From NCBI RefSeq assembly GCF_001039355.2, contig NW_019775561.1, positions 208,517-272,516 on the forward strand: 64,000 bases of DNA. Reading direction: 5' to 3'. Both the position numbers and the translations under genes were made by a program. Position 1 is the first letter of the stretch. Each line of letters opens with the position of its first letter. Positions 26,100 through 40,000 of the stretch are shown here, in pieces. The notes below the pieces were generated by a model. That model ran no database searches and was not told where the DNA came from. It was given only the letters and a program-made list of their open reading frames with translations. Source of the stretch: Lingula anatina. Lineage: Eukaryota > Brachiopoda > Lingulata > Lingulida > Lingulidae.

Positions 26100-29000
26100 C
26101 GGTTAATAGCCACTGTGACAGTTTCTGTTTTTGCACCAGTAGGATTTCAGAATCCAAGGTCCTGGTGACTCAAAGGAACACCAAGCTAAAATGTTTTGAG
26201 TAAAAACTGATTTACTTTTTCCAGCTTAATATAAACATACAGTACCTATCAGGGAATAAGCTTTGATGGGGTCGATGATGTCCTCGTAGTCTCTGAGCTG
26301 CAGAGCTGTGTTCATGGCAGCGTCCACATAACCTAAAATATAAAGTTAAAATAGTTATAGTAAAATGTGTAAATTGTTTAACTTTAGAAAAAACCTCACT
26401 TTTGCTGGCTTATGAAAATGTGACATTGTCAAAATTATTATTCTAATTGAAATATATTTAGTTTAAATAAAAAATAATAATTTGGTTCAAAATTTTTACA
26501 ATCAAATTTCCAGCTATTAGTCAAAACAAATAATGAATAATTTAAAATAAACTTAATTAAATTAAATAGTTAAATAAAAAAAGTTGAAATAATAAATAAG
26601 TAAATAAATATAATAATCCCAAAGGGCCTCCAGAGCAAGGTTCCCTACCTTCATAGAGCTGTCTCTGTGCCAGGAGATAGAAGTGGTATGCCTCTGCTCC
26701 CCTCCATGCATTGTCTATAAGCTTTGTGTCAGATATAGAGGCTGAGTCTTCCTCAAGAAGTCCTGCTAGGGCAGAGGTAGCCTGAAATAGTCAAAATAGC
26801 AGTCACTGTCAGAGTTCTATAATAGCGGTTTCCACATGTAACATTATTTCTAGAGAAATTACACACACGATCCTAATATGATTTTAATGTCTTGTCAGAA
26901 CAGTCTTCAGAAAGCCTGCAGCCGAGATGGCCATAGCTTAATGATGAGAAAAAAATTCCAGCTCGTATTAATAATTATTACATATGAAAATTAAACATAT
27001 CTGCCAATGAGTCATAATATTTCAATGAAGGGTAGAAACACTCAGAATAATGGGATAATACATTAAGTCTCTTTAAAAACAGTGGACTTTTTACCATCCT
27101 TACACAAGAGTCACAGAAAAACTTATTTCACCAAAATCCCAAATAATTTACATGGTCCCATACCTCTCTGGACTTTCCTTTAGCCTTGGACTTAGAGGTG
27201 GACTTCACGTGTTCGTGGTACTGCTCGATAAGAAGAGCGGCTAGAACATACAGCTTCTTGATCCGCAGTGGTTTGCTGCCTTTCTGAGCTTCCTCGTCAG
27301 CCACCTGAGAAATGAAAGAAATTAGAATCAGTAAGGAAAGTTATTAAAAATAAAAACAATAATGAAGAGTTCTTCAAAATTGTGCTTAACCGGTGTAAGT
27401 GCTGTGTGTAATATGTTGATGTTCCACAAATAACAAGAAAAGTGTGACATTAATTTTCTTTTAAGTCAGAAATTAAAGCAATCAGACAGTGCCAAAAAAA
27501 GGTCAGTTCTCATTATATATTAATATATAATGAGAACTGATAAATTTATCTATTTATTTAATGGATAAGTACCAAAATTTAACCAATCCTATATAAGCCC
27601 ATTTCTGACCTATCCTAAAAAAATTATCAACTGAAAAGTCATCCATGACATTTTGAGTAGAGCAGTTAACTAACAAACCAACTAACATAAAGGCAAAGTT
27701 AATAATAACTGAAAATAAGAATTGCACTGAGCTTACCTTAAACAACAACTTGGCGCCCTCTAGATAATGGCTGGCCTTTCTATACAGTTCAATGGCGCTG
27801 AGTTCTTTCTTTTTCTCCAGCAGGTGCTGAGCGTATTTTGCCAGCAGGGAGTCAATCTCTTTGATGTTGTGCTGTTTGGCCAGGTCGATGGCTTGATTCC
27901 ACTGGTTGAGGTGAACACAGGCGTCTATGGCCTGCTTTACACGGTTACACTATGAATAAATGAAGTTAAGAGGATGAAATAATTTAAGTTATATATATAC
28001 ATGTCTTATAAGCTGTAAAGTTGCACTATGCATGGATGTCAATACTACATGTACTTACTAATGATTATTATTAACATTATTGCTATCCATTTTATCAATA
28101 CCAATGTATTGTTATCATGTAATACCATTATCAGTGTAATTTCTTAACAATAATAATTATTATTATTTCAGCAATATCATTAAAAAAAGTATCATTATTA
28201 TCTCTGAAGGCCTCGTATGACCCAGTAGCCAACCATAAAACTGCCACTCCAGAGGCAAACATGATTTTTACCATTATTAATATATCATTTTCACAGATAC
28301 TCTAATCATAATAATGATACTATTATTATTAATATTATTATTAATAGTAGTATTATAAGTACAGATGCTATTAAAACCAATGATCAGTATTCTTACCTTT
28401 ATATATGCCTCCACTCCCTGTTCACACATCCCAACTGTGACAAACATGCCTGCTATCTCCTTCAGGAATAATAATAATAATAATAATAATAATAGTAATA
28501 ATAATAATAATAATAATAATTGTATGTTTTGAAGTGTGGGACTTTTTGTGGACAAAATATGCAGCTATAATCATATATAATATATACAAAAATATACAAT
28601 ATACATATACAAATATACATATACAAAAATAATAATCATACTGATTCAAAAGTGAATTCTCAAGGATGTTTATCACCCCTGCAAGAACCAAACCCAAGTT
28701 TGCTGCAAAATGTTTCAGTAAATCACTTAACAAGGTAATCACTTCCAAATTTTTAAATTCTGATTCAATGACGTGTCATAACTTTTATAACTGCATATAA
28801 TTTTATTAATTCTTATTACTATAACAATGATCACTATCATATGTATCCTCCTCCCTACCAATATAATTATTAATTTTACCACTATATCTTTTTCTAGTTA
28901 TCAATAATATTATATAAACATTAATGTCTACTTACAGGCAGTAGTTTATGGTTCTCAGGTAAGAACTGTACCATCTTCTCCAGACCCTGGTAGTCTTCCA

Positions 29001-29887
29001 GCATATAGTAACACTCTGCCAGACGCTCCTGGTTCCTGCCCTGGACGTAGTAGGTCACCGCCTGCTGCCTGGGAAGTGATCAACATATTCACATTATAAT
29101 ATTATCATAATTTATTTTACTATTTTTATACAGGTGTTTTTATATGAGGTGTATGACATGGCCATTATACATCAAAGGTGTCAAAACTGCCTGATGACAA
29201 AGTCATGCATTCATTGGATGCTTCAGATTCTCTCCCTTGTGTTAGGAAAACCTGTCTTTGTCTCTTTTTCTTCCTCTCCTTCCCCCCTCTCTATCTCAAT
29301 GCCTACCATTTTTGCCTGTCAGCATAGTAGTCCCCTATAGCATTCCATGCCTCCTCCAGTTGCACATCATCTCCTCCTGACCCAGTTTTCAGTAACTGGA
29401 CCACCCTGAACCAATCACCAAGCTTCTTTCTCAGGGCTATGGCCAAGTCCCTGTGCAATGAAAAATTATAAGACATCAGAAACTGGTGCATTTGTTTCCT
29501 TATGATTGCCTGTGGGCAAATTTATATCGATGGATTAAGATTTGAATAAATAATTTCGTTTTTTAGTAAATTTTTGCCAGCAAACTTCAATCAAAACTTA
29601 AAAAAGTTCAGAAGCCGCAAACGAGCATGTATTGTTATTTGAAAATGATGAAGCTGTTATATTTGGAGAAATCAAAAAATAAAGCTTTTATTAACACAAG
29701 AGTCCGATTAATGGTAATATACAGTGCTGTGGTTTGAAAATAAAGCAGCTGGATGGCCAATGCTGGTTCTAAAACTCAGATATTCCCTACCTTCTGTCCA
29801 TCTCCATGTAAAGCCTCTCTGCCTCGTCAAACCTTCTGAAGTATGCTGCTACTTCTGCCTGCTTCATTGTCTCATTCTGTGTATTCA

Positions 29888-29924
<37 letters not shown>

Positions 29925-32900
29925 TTCATTTTGATGCTAAATTTGGAAATAACAGGATAGAAAATTTTATTATGTATAAAAAACCTAAAAAAGATATTAA
30001 TACAATGTGTACATAAAGCATGCTGAAAAACTGCTTTAAACAAAATATTTAAAATGGAAGTCGTTGGTCAATGTGAAATGAAGTTAAGTTATTCTGAATC
30101 AAGATAAGTGAGTGTAATTTTGTAAATCTCTTAAGCTTTTTGTCTTAAAACATTTCAAAATTGGTCAGTAAATTATTCAAATCATGTATGGAAAAAATAT
30201 TTTCCTGATTATTTATTATTTTATTAACTCAAATTTTTAAAGCCCCACCTGTAAATTCCCCAGTCTCTTGATGAATTCTATCCCATGAAAATCTTTACAC
30301 CTCACAAATGCACTGTCTGCTACTTTCAGGTTCAGCTGCTCCAAAGCTGTCTCTCCCAACAGACGCCTAAATGAAGAAAATGCAAACTGTATTAAAAGTT
30401 GATGAGGTATGCAAAGTCAATATCATAGTTTTTTAATGAACTTCTAAATGTTATGAAATGAAGCTAAAGAGTGTGCAACCAAGTTACTACGGTAAAGTGC
30501 CATGAATTTCGAACGGCTCTTGAATTTCGAACGATCTTAAAATCGGCCGTCTGGAGTTTTTTCTGGACCATGAATTTCGGCCAGTAAGCAATTTTGCGCG
30601 ATCTTGATTTCGTGAATTTCGTACACCTTAAAATCGGCCACCGGGCTATTCACGCGCTTATAAAGATCTAACAGTCGGCAATGTTGCCCTAGCCTACCTN
30701 CCCCCCCCCAAAAAAAAAAACCTAGTATATTTGATCGCAGACAACAATCAGCGGTCATCTTGGTCGCAGCGCACGACAGAGAGAGACCGTAATACACAGT
30801 TCGGCTGCCGTGGCGAAGGCTACCTGTGCGCCGCACGTACCGATCTGCGGTCGTAGTGGCCTCCCCGCACGGAGGAGAGGCCGTAGTGCCGAGGCCGGCT
30901 TCTGCAGGGAAGGCTACGTATGCGTCGGAGACACCGACCGGCGAACGGCGAGATGACGCAATAACCGACACTCACACATCATACATTATGGTAAATCTAA
31001 ATAGATCGTCGGGAGAAGATAACAGAAGGCCTAGCGACGAACAGACAACTTCCGGTCAAAATTGACAGAATTCCATGAAATTCGAACTTTCAGAAGTTCT
31101 GAGCACCTCCATTTCATGAATTTCGGCCAGAACGATCTTTTCCCAAATTTAATTATTTTCTACTGTTCGAAATTCATGGCACATTACCGTAAGTTCAGGT
31201 CTTTTGACTGTCATGTCATTTACAACATATAAACACTGGGAATAAAATATACTGATAAAGTGCATGTGTGAGTGTGAGTATGTTTGTGTACATGTGTGAG
31301 TGTGAGTATGTTTGTGTACACGTGTGCATTCCTACATGTGAGTGTGTGAACAAGCATACCACATGCCTTGTTTTTGTGATTATGTTTATTCCACATGTAA
31401 AACTGAGTGTTTGTGTATGTATACCCATGTGTGTATTTGTATGTGTCTGCATGTGTGCACCTGTGCAAGTATGTGTGGACAAATAACATGCACTACTCAC
31501 CACAGTCTGGGGTGTGGATTGTCCTCTATGAACTGCTGGGCATCTTCAATACCAACTTTCTCCAACAGATCTCTGCTGTCTCTTAATGACTGAAGAGGGA
31601 AAGAAAGAAAAAAATAGAGCTTCATATAATGATTTACTTCCTAGATCAGCCTTAAGGGAGACTGAGCAATAAAATTATATCTTTCCATCAGCAGCAAATA
31701 AATCACATTTCACTATTCATCATGGGCTAAATATATTCAATTACAAATTTAACAGCCAAAGTAGGTAAAGATGATTATTCAAAATACACAAAGAAATAAA
31801 TTACGTCTGCTTAATAATATCTTTTGAATCACTGATACAACTGTTGGTCATCAGGGCATTTTAAAATATAATGAGTAAATAACCCCCCAAAAAGAAAATA
31901 AAATATCAATACATTTACAAACATAACTTTCTACTACGTGGCTTGCCTACCTTGATTTCGAGGTGCAGTATATTATCCGCAGTCGGATTTTCTGGATCCT
32001 TCATGATCTCGTCCAACAACACAGAGGTGATCTCAAGGTCATTGAACTTGGCGATGTAGCCACTGCTTAATACGGGCTCCTTAAATTAACAAACAGGGGC
32101 ATGAATAAGTCAGAGATATCTTCAGGTAAACAATACGGGATTTTCCTGTAGAATCTATTTTCTGCCAAAAAAGAAATAATGTTTTTCTACTCATAAATTA
32201 TTGCTCAACTAGTCTTTGCACTTGGGTATGATGAATTGTACCATTTCTGATTAAATAACACAGTTCTAAATGAAGCATGAAAGCATTATAAAGTGTAAAA
32301 AAAGTTTTAAAAAATAAAATGATAATAACAATCTACCCACCTCTGGGTCCAGATTTCTGAAGATGTACATCCTGGTTTTCTCCATCATAGCTATCAGCTC
32401 ACTGTTGTCCTGATAAATAAATAAATAAAGTAAATAACCTTTTTGCCATTTCATCTTCAAAGTCTTAAAAAAGGAAAAAACGTGCAGCTGAATAATAACT
32501 TTATATAAGATATGAACTAAGAGAAGTCTGTTTAGCAACTTCTCAAAATAATAAGACTTTTCCATTAAAAGGCATGAAAAAACGAATAAATGAATCAATT
32601 TTTAAGTTAATGTTCTTATAAATGGTTAAACAAAAAAGTCAGCAAAAAAATCTATATAAAGTCTATACTTCAGCCCATTTCATATCCCAGACGTCTTTCC
32701 TCTCAAACTTCAGGTGCTCTCCCACAACTTCCTGTCCGTTGGCATCTGTGACCTTGGCATCAAGGTCAAAAAAGGTCATCACACCAGAAATATCGATAAT
32801 GGCCAGGCGACTGGATGGAAAACAAGAAATTCTTATGTGAGCAACTTAAACTATTGAATACACATTTTCATCACAAATATAGTATCTGTGCTAAGATGCA

Positions 32901-35900
32901 AATACTGACAAGTGAAGTCATGAAGACTGAAATGATTAAAATTGTCTTGAAATATGGTAATTACTTCATTGATTTCATTTAAGCAAATTGACAGATATGT
33001 TTATGTTTTTGAGAGAAAATATAACACAAGAATAAATATGTTTCTGCAACTGGAGGGGGAGAGTACTAATTCAAATGGATCATTTCTTCTATCCCAAATT
33101 AAATCATCTTTTTAACCCTCTAATTAAGAACAATATTTAACAAAGCTTTTTTTTCTTTTCTTTTTAGTCTGAGACACCTTGTCCCACTGTCTACTTACGT
33201 AGAGTTGCAGTTCAGTGCCATCTGGTGAGGACGACAGTTGAGGACATGTTTGTTTGACAGCGCCACCAGTGGCATTGTGTATCTGTTCAAGGTACCAGAT
33301 TCGCGACCCTAGGAAGAGAATATTAATATCTGTAAATACCAAACAATACATACCACTGGGTCCTACTTCTCAAAAATTGCCCCTCACAATTTCCTGGGCT
33401 AAGCTAAGACTGTCAAAAATCAGACAGCTGAATACACTAAGTTCACTTGCAAAATGTGTCTCTTAGCTAAAGATATTTTAACAATGATTGCCCCATAAAT
33501 AAAGTTATTTGACCTTACTAAATTTACTTGTCACTATTGAGTGTAATAACAACAACAGGACAATATCTACTTACAATGACCAGCATTTTGTCTGAGGCAC
33601 TGATGCAGCAGATGGGGTCTTGTGTGGGCTGGAATGGGATATTATGAAATATTGATTACTCTCTTTCAAAATCAAAATTAATAACTTTATCTAATTTATT
33701 TATTTATTTATTTTATTCATCTAGTACCCTATTTATTCACTATTTTATTTGCTCTTCTCATGCGAAATTTTATCTGCCAGAATATCATAACTCTGACTTA
33801 AATTCAAGATAAAATAACTTGATAAAATCATGCCATTAGACTACTCTGCTTACCTGGAAAGCTTTGCTAAAGTCAATGTTATCACCTCCAGCTCCTGAGG
33901 GTACATCATCCACATGGTATAACCTGGAAATAATATAACAATGTATTATATGTGGTATAACCTGAAATTTTGTAAGTGGAAAAAATGCATTGATAAGTGG
34001 GAAAAATTACCCACCCTCTCCCCCGAAAAAATAATAATATTTGCCAAATATATTTAATAACCAAAAATAAATTTTGTCTACCAACCCTGTTTACAGAGAG
34101 TCACCATTCTTAAACCTATCTATCAATTTTTTGGCCTTACTGATATAATGTATGTTACAACCTGGAAATGACAGTGTAATAAAAACGCCATTTGATAAAC
34201 AGGTATGTTATCAAAATTCCACAATGGATTAAAAATCTAATACAAATCAAATCTTTTTTCTTACTTCTCAGTCCCTCCCCGTCTTTTCCCAGACAGGTCC
34301 ATGGTGGTCAGTTTCTGGGTTGTCTTGTACTGCCAGGTGTAAAACGCCTCCTTGGACGCTGCCACGATGTGGGTCTTGGTCATGGTGACGTAGCCAGGCT
34401 CTAGTTCTATGTACTTGGAGTCCAGGGGGGTCCCAATGGAGTTGCACAGTACTAGGACATACTGGAATAAAATATGAAAGGATTTCGATTTTCATATATA
34501 TTTTTGAAACTGAGCTACGATGCTGTATTTTCTCAGGTTAGATACAAAATTCAGAATTCCTCAATAAGGATTAAAATTTTTTCAGGTCATATTTTGTGAC
34601 AATTTCATATTATATAACGAGTAGGCAGGAACCAAATTATGTTGCTTTTTAAAATTCCGAACTCAGAAATGTTAAAACTTATATTTATCAGTTACTCATA
34701 CTGAAGAATGATCATCCACTGTAACAGTTCTAAAAGTTAAAGAAATCGCTCCTCATTCTAAAAACTGTTGTGTTATTTATCTAATTTAAAACATGTGTTT
34801 GTGTGCACGTGCACTCATGCACGAGCACATGATTACTTTTCCACTAACCTGACCACTGACATCATCTGCCCTTGTTGCCAGGCAACAATAGTCACCACAA
34901 GCAGAGATTGACAGGAGATTCTTCACATATTTCACATATCTCTGGAAAGAAAAAGCAGAGCAAAATGTGAATCATCCACTTCACATATCCTTGGCAACAA
35001 GAAGTAGAACGGAATGTGAATCATGCACTTCCCATATCCCTGGCAACAGGGAATGTGAATCATTCAAATATTTAAATCTTAGAATAAATCTAATAAACAT
35101 ATTATGACAAGGCAACTGATAACAATTTTTTTTCTTTTAAAATAATGAAAACTATAAGAGCTGACTCACCTCATTATTCTTTGTGTCCCAGAAGATAACA
35201 CAGTGCTCTGCTCTCTCTGGCTTAGTGAAGGTATACACTACTGTGTTAGAGCAATAACCCCACTGGAATATATAACATGAAATGGACCAACTAGTAATAT
35301 GTAACAAAACATAATAAAATTGAATCCAGTCAGTAAACTTGTAAACTTGTTCGGTTGCTGGAACCTATTTCTGCTCAGAGCCAGTGGATTCTGAAACCCC
35401 TGGGGCCTGAAGGACATGTAGAATACTAGTTGACAGTCTTAGGGGCTGTTCAGAATGAGTTTTGTGAACCAAGATAATGTGCACTAATCCACAGGGACTC
35501 TCACTGAGCCCAATCAGACTAACACACCTCCTCCTGACATTGAGTAGAATACAGAGAAGCTGGTGATTAAACAAGGAAACAAAAGCAGGCTTGTTAATCT
35601 GATGGCATTCATCTAAAATCCCATACAGATAATGCCCACTGGCTTGTGCCACCTAACTCATTGTGAAAAGTCCCTAAGGCACAGACTGTGTACATGTAGT
35701 TATGCTACGTCCAATGCCTACCTTATAATCCGGTCTAATATTGGCGAAGTAAATAAAGGAATCAATGGCCAGAGCAATCCTCAGACTTCCTCCCTCCCAG
35801 GAACACGAAAACATCTGCTTTCCTGGAACCTTCAATGTCCGTAGGTGCTAAGAGAGAGAAAGAGATGAGGTCAATGATATAAGGGCTGAAATCTTATTTT

Positions 35901-37028
35901 GAAATATCCTTTTTTATTTTGTACTGGTAATTTACAAATGACAATTAATAATAGTAATGAAAAAAAATAAAAATAAAAACAATAATAATACTAAAAATAA
36001 AAATAATAAAAATACAAGAAACAACAAATGCAGAAAATTCTGGTCTACATACCTCTCCAAAGGGAGTATAAAACTGCACAACATTGACGTCTTTGTCAGC
36101 AGAAGCTGCTCTCTGTGACCCTGCCACTGCCAGGACAGACCCAGTGTGGTTCCACTGTGACTTAGCAACCTGCATCCCTGTATCTATCAGGATTGGGTCT
36201 GAAAGTAATGAAAATAAAATGTACCTTTTAGCACCGTGGAGTGCCATGGTTCTATCGACACATTGGAGTGAATCAAAGTTGCTTTTAGGATGCTTAAATA
36301 AAGGAACATATTTTGTTACATTTTATATATTCCATAGATAACCCACTGTGGTTATAATTAATCAAATGCTAGAAGGTTTCTGCTGCAACTTTTTTAGACT
36401 CACTCTGATTACTTAGTGGTGTGTAGTTGTAATATTACCTTTCTCAACATAAACAAGGAAAAACCTTGCAATACCTCTCCCTAATTTAATTTGGCATGTT
36501 CTATATTTGACATGGCAAATACATAGTAGTTGCTTACTTTCATCAGACTCATTCCTCATAATCTGGCACCGTCCATTATCGTAGACAATGGCCAGGCAGG
36601 GACAGTTTGGCTCCACAAACCCATACTCTCCATTATACCACTCTATACCAGCTATGTGAACAGCACCCGTCACGTTGGACAGACAGAATACTGTCAGCTT
36701 GGACTGGTGGATAGATAATAATAATAATCATTATAATTATAAAAATAATAAATATTTAACAAACTGTAATAATTATGTTAAGAAAGCAACTGTGATGGTG
36801 TTTAAAGTGCTTAAGAGAGCAATAAAGAAAATAAAAACACTAGCAGTGTAATTGTACAATAGGCTACAAAGTAAACAATCAACTGTATGAGGCTTAAACT
36901 CTACATATATTTTTTATGTGGAAATTTAATAGATCTCACTTACAATGAAGTTTCCTGTGTTGTCAAACACTTGTATTTCTCCATTTGTCATCCCAAACAA
37001 CAGGATCTTACCATCTGGAGACCACTGA

Positions 37029-37076
<48 letters not shown>

Positions 37077-40000
37077 TCTCATTCAAGCTGCAAAATGACC
37101 ACTACAAACAGAGCATTTATCTCTACCTTTTGAGACTACTAACTGCAATGTGACTCATATAACTTGAGCAAAACTCAATGAAAAGTAAAATGGCATGTGC
37201 ATTGTTTTCAAAAACAAAAACTAAATAATAAAACCCTAGCACTTAAACAATGATAACCCCTTGTTTAGCAACCACATCTGCAGTAGCCTGTGTCAAAAAA
37301 TATAAATAAATCAATTAAAAAAATAAGAAGAAGAAAAAGAATAGTAAAGAACATCTCTTACCTCCACATAAGCCAACTGTAATTTCAGCTCCTTGCCCCA
37401 AATCCTGTTACCATCAACAGAGCCCACTATAACGGCTCCTGGGGGAATAAGAATTTATAAATTGTTAAATACATCTATTGCAAACAAAGTATGTTTAATT
37501 TTCAGAAATATACATAAATAAGTAAAAAAATTTCAAAATAATTAAGAGTTTGTGTAGCACCAGCTGTTAAGAACTATTCGATTATAAATAGTAAAAAAGT
37601 ACACAGTTCTGATTAAAATGAAAACAAAGAGGTCTGATTCAAACATACTTTACACAAGAAAAAATATACAATCAAATATGACAATATGACAAAATGTCAT
37701 GTGCGGTGAAGATTTTGCTGTTTGTGATATACCTTGTTGGGTGTGCCAGATATTGTGTTGGGTTTGACAGACATTGCATTGGGTGTGCCAAACAGTGTGT
37801 TAGATGTGACAAACATTGCTTCAGGAAAGACAGATATTTTATTAGGTGTAAAAGACATTGTGTTGGGTGTGACAAGCATTGTGTTAGGTGCAGCAGACAC
37901 TTAATTAGGTGTAACAGACGTTGTGTTGGGTGTGACAAACATTGTGTTAGTCGCAGCAGACATTTAATTAGGTGTAACAGACATTGTGTTGGGTATGCCA
38001 GATATTGTGTTGGGTGTGACAAACATTGTGTTAGGTGTGGCAGACTTACCATCTTCATACACAATACAAATCTTCTGTCCATCAGCATTCCACTTCATAC
38101 ACCTCACCACAGACTTGTTTCTATTGTTGATCATCTCCTCATACCACAAACCTGAAATATGCAGCCTGTCTTGGTTAAAACTGACATCTACAGGAAAATA
38201 TATTATCAACAAGTAAACTTCAAGATTATTCTTTCTATTATTTTATAGCACACCATTATTAAAAGAAACATTATTAAAAGAAATTACCACATCATTTATT
38301 CAAAAAATTAAATTGTAAAAAAATTTTATTACGTTAACGAATGGTTCAGTGAAGATCTGCACTTTTCAATTGTACGTATTTTGAATAATGTATCAAGACA
38401 AACATTTCTGATGACTAAAGCAGATTTTACAGTATATATGACCTAAAAATAGTTTAATATTTAATACTGAACCAAACAACAGTATTTTCCCCTCTGCATC
38501 ATCATTTTCCTCAATAAAACGCCTTGCTATATTTATTCCTAAAATAAACTTTGAGAGAGTGGAGGCAAGACCCAAATGATTTACTTTTTCTCATAATGAG
38601 AAGGATAAAAATAGATGAAAAAAAGGAGAAGGTAATACTGTTAATTGACCCTTTAATTACAACACGTTTACAATGAAATAGTTAAGATTATTTGATTTTA
38701 TGTAACACTTGTTCAATTAAATAACAGAAAAAAAGAAACCTGTTACTCTTTCAGGTAGCTGACATTAAATGTTCAGAATAATTGATCTTTGAATTAGTCG
38801 TATGTGCAATGCAAAATAGCTAGCAAAGGCTTAAAAAGTAAGAAAATAGACATGTAGTGGCCATGAACATTAAAAGCCTGTGTTTAAAAGGCAGAAAAAG
38901 AAGTAACAAATAAGAAAAGTTAGGAAAGAGTTAAAAATACAGAGACTGAAAATCGGAGTTAGTGGGAAAAACTGCATAGCACCCTGTGATGATGGCACAG
39001 TAACATGACTATCACATGACCATCATGTGACAGCATCTTAAAGTATAGTTTTATTATCTATGATTTAGGGTAAACACATTTTTGAAACAAACAAGCAATA
39101 GCAGCTGAATATTTTTCTTCTGAACATTTTCTGGATTTAAATATCTTTTTTCTAGTTTTAGTTCAACCCAGAGGCTATACAGTTCTTCAAAATTAATACA
39201 AAAGAGAACTTTTTTTAAAACTGAGGCTGCTCACTTTCAGAAACCCAATCAGAAGTGTGAAGTTTACTCATCAAAACTTTATAAACATCCGCACAATTTG
39301 GTTGTTCGAGAATTAATCTCTCCTGTTCCGCCATCAGGCGCCGGTTCGCCTGCTTGCGATCCAATCTCGCCCAGGCCTGGATGGCGTTGTTGGCATCAGC
39401 GGACACGAGAATGGCTTGTGGCGCCCTCTGTGGGACAGGGTGCCAGCATAAGCAGATCACAGGGTACTGTGCTGAGGTGAAAGAGATGATAGCAGAAGTG
39501 AAGCAACACAAGGATCTGTGCTGTACATCTTTTCGTCTACTAGTCATTTTGACTGGTCAGTCTGATAAACAACCAGTCTGAATGGCATTCAACTCAAGAA
39601 ATAGGAAATGAAAATAAAATTATGACTGTGAATGAATTCATCACAGGGTGCTGAGCAATTTAGTTGGAAAAAAGTAGGTTAAAAAAATAAGGTCAAGAAA
39701 AGTAGGTCAAAAAATAAGTATAAAGGCATATGTGTCCTAGTATAATAATAATAATTAAAAAAAAAATGAAAGATTTTTTAGCAAGGCCTCCTTAGAATGT
39801 ATCTGCTGAAAGTGAATGAAAAAAAAAAAAAAGAAAAAAGATGTAACAAAAAGGAACAGGTTCCAAGATTATAAAAACTAAAACTTAGTGACAAAAAGGA
39901 AGTTTTCCTGTGTGAGAAGAAGAGCAACCTTGGTGCTTGCGCCACACTATGATGAGAGAGGAATAATCAACGGAGGTGAGGCGTGTCCGCTTGGGGTGCC

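Noticed and set aside
28277-28748. Frames with poly-Leu or poly-Ile runs
   Set aside because: They come from the (ATT)n microsatellite beside WDR35 exon 24. Only 28397-28459 is coding.
37672-38155. Long frames on both strands, up to 153 codons, with heptad Cys or Thr-Pro-Asn repeats
   Set aside because: They are produced by the 21-base tandem array, which is open in all phases that avoid stops. Kept only as a repeat and as a possible intron-retention tail.
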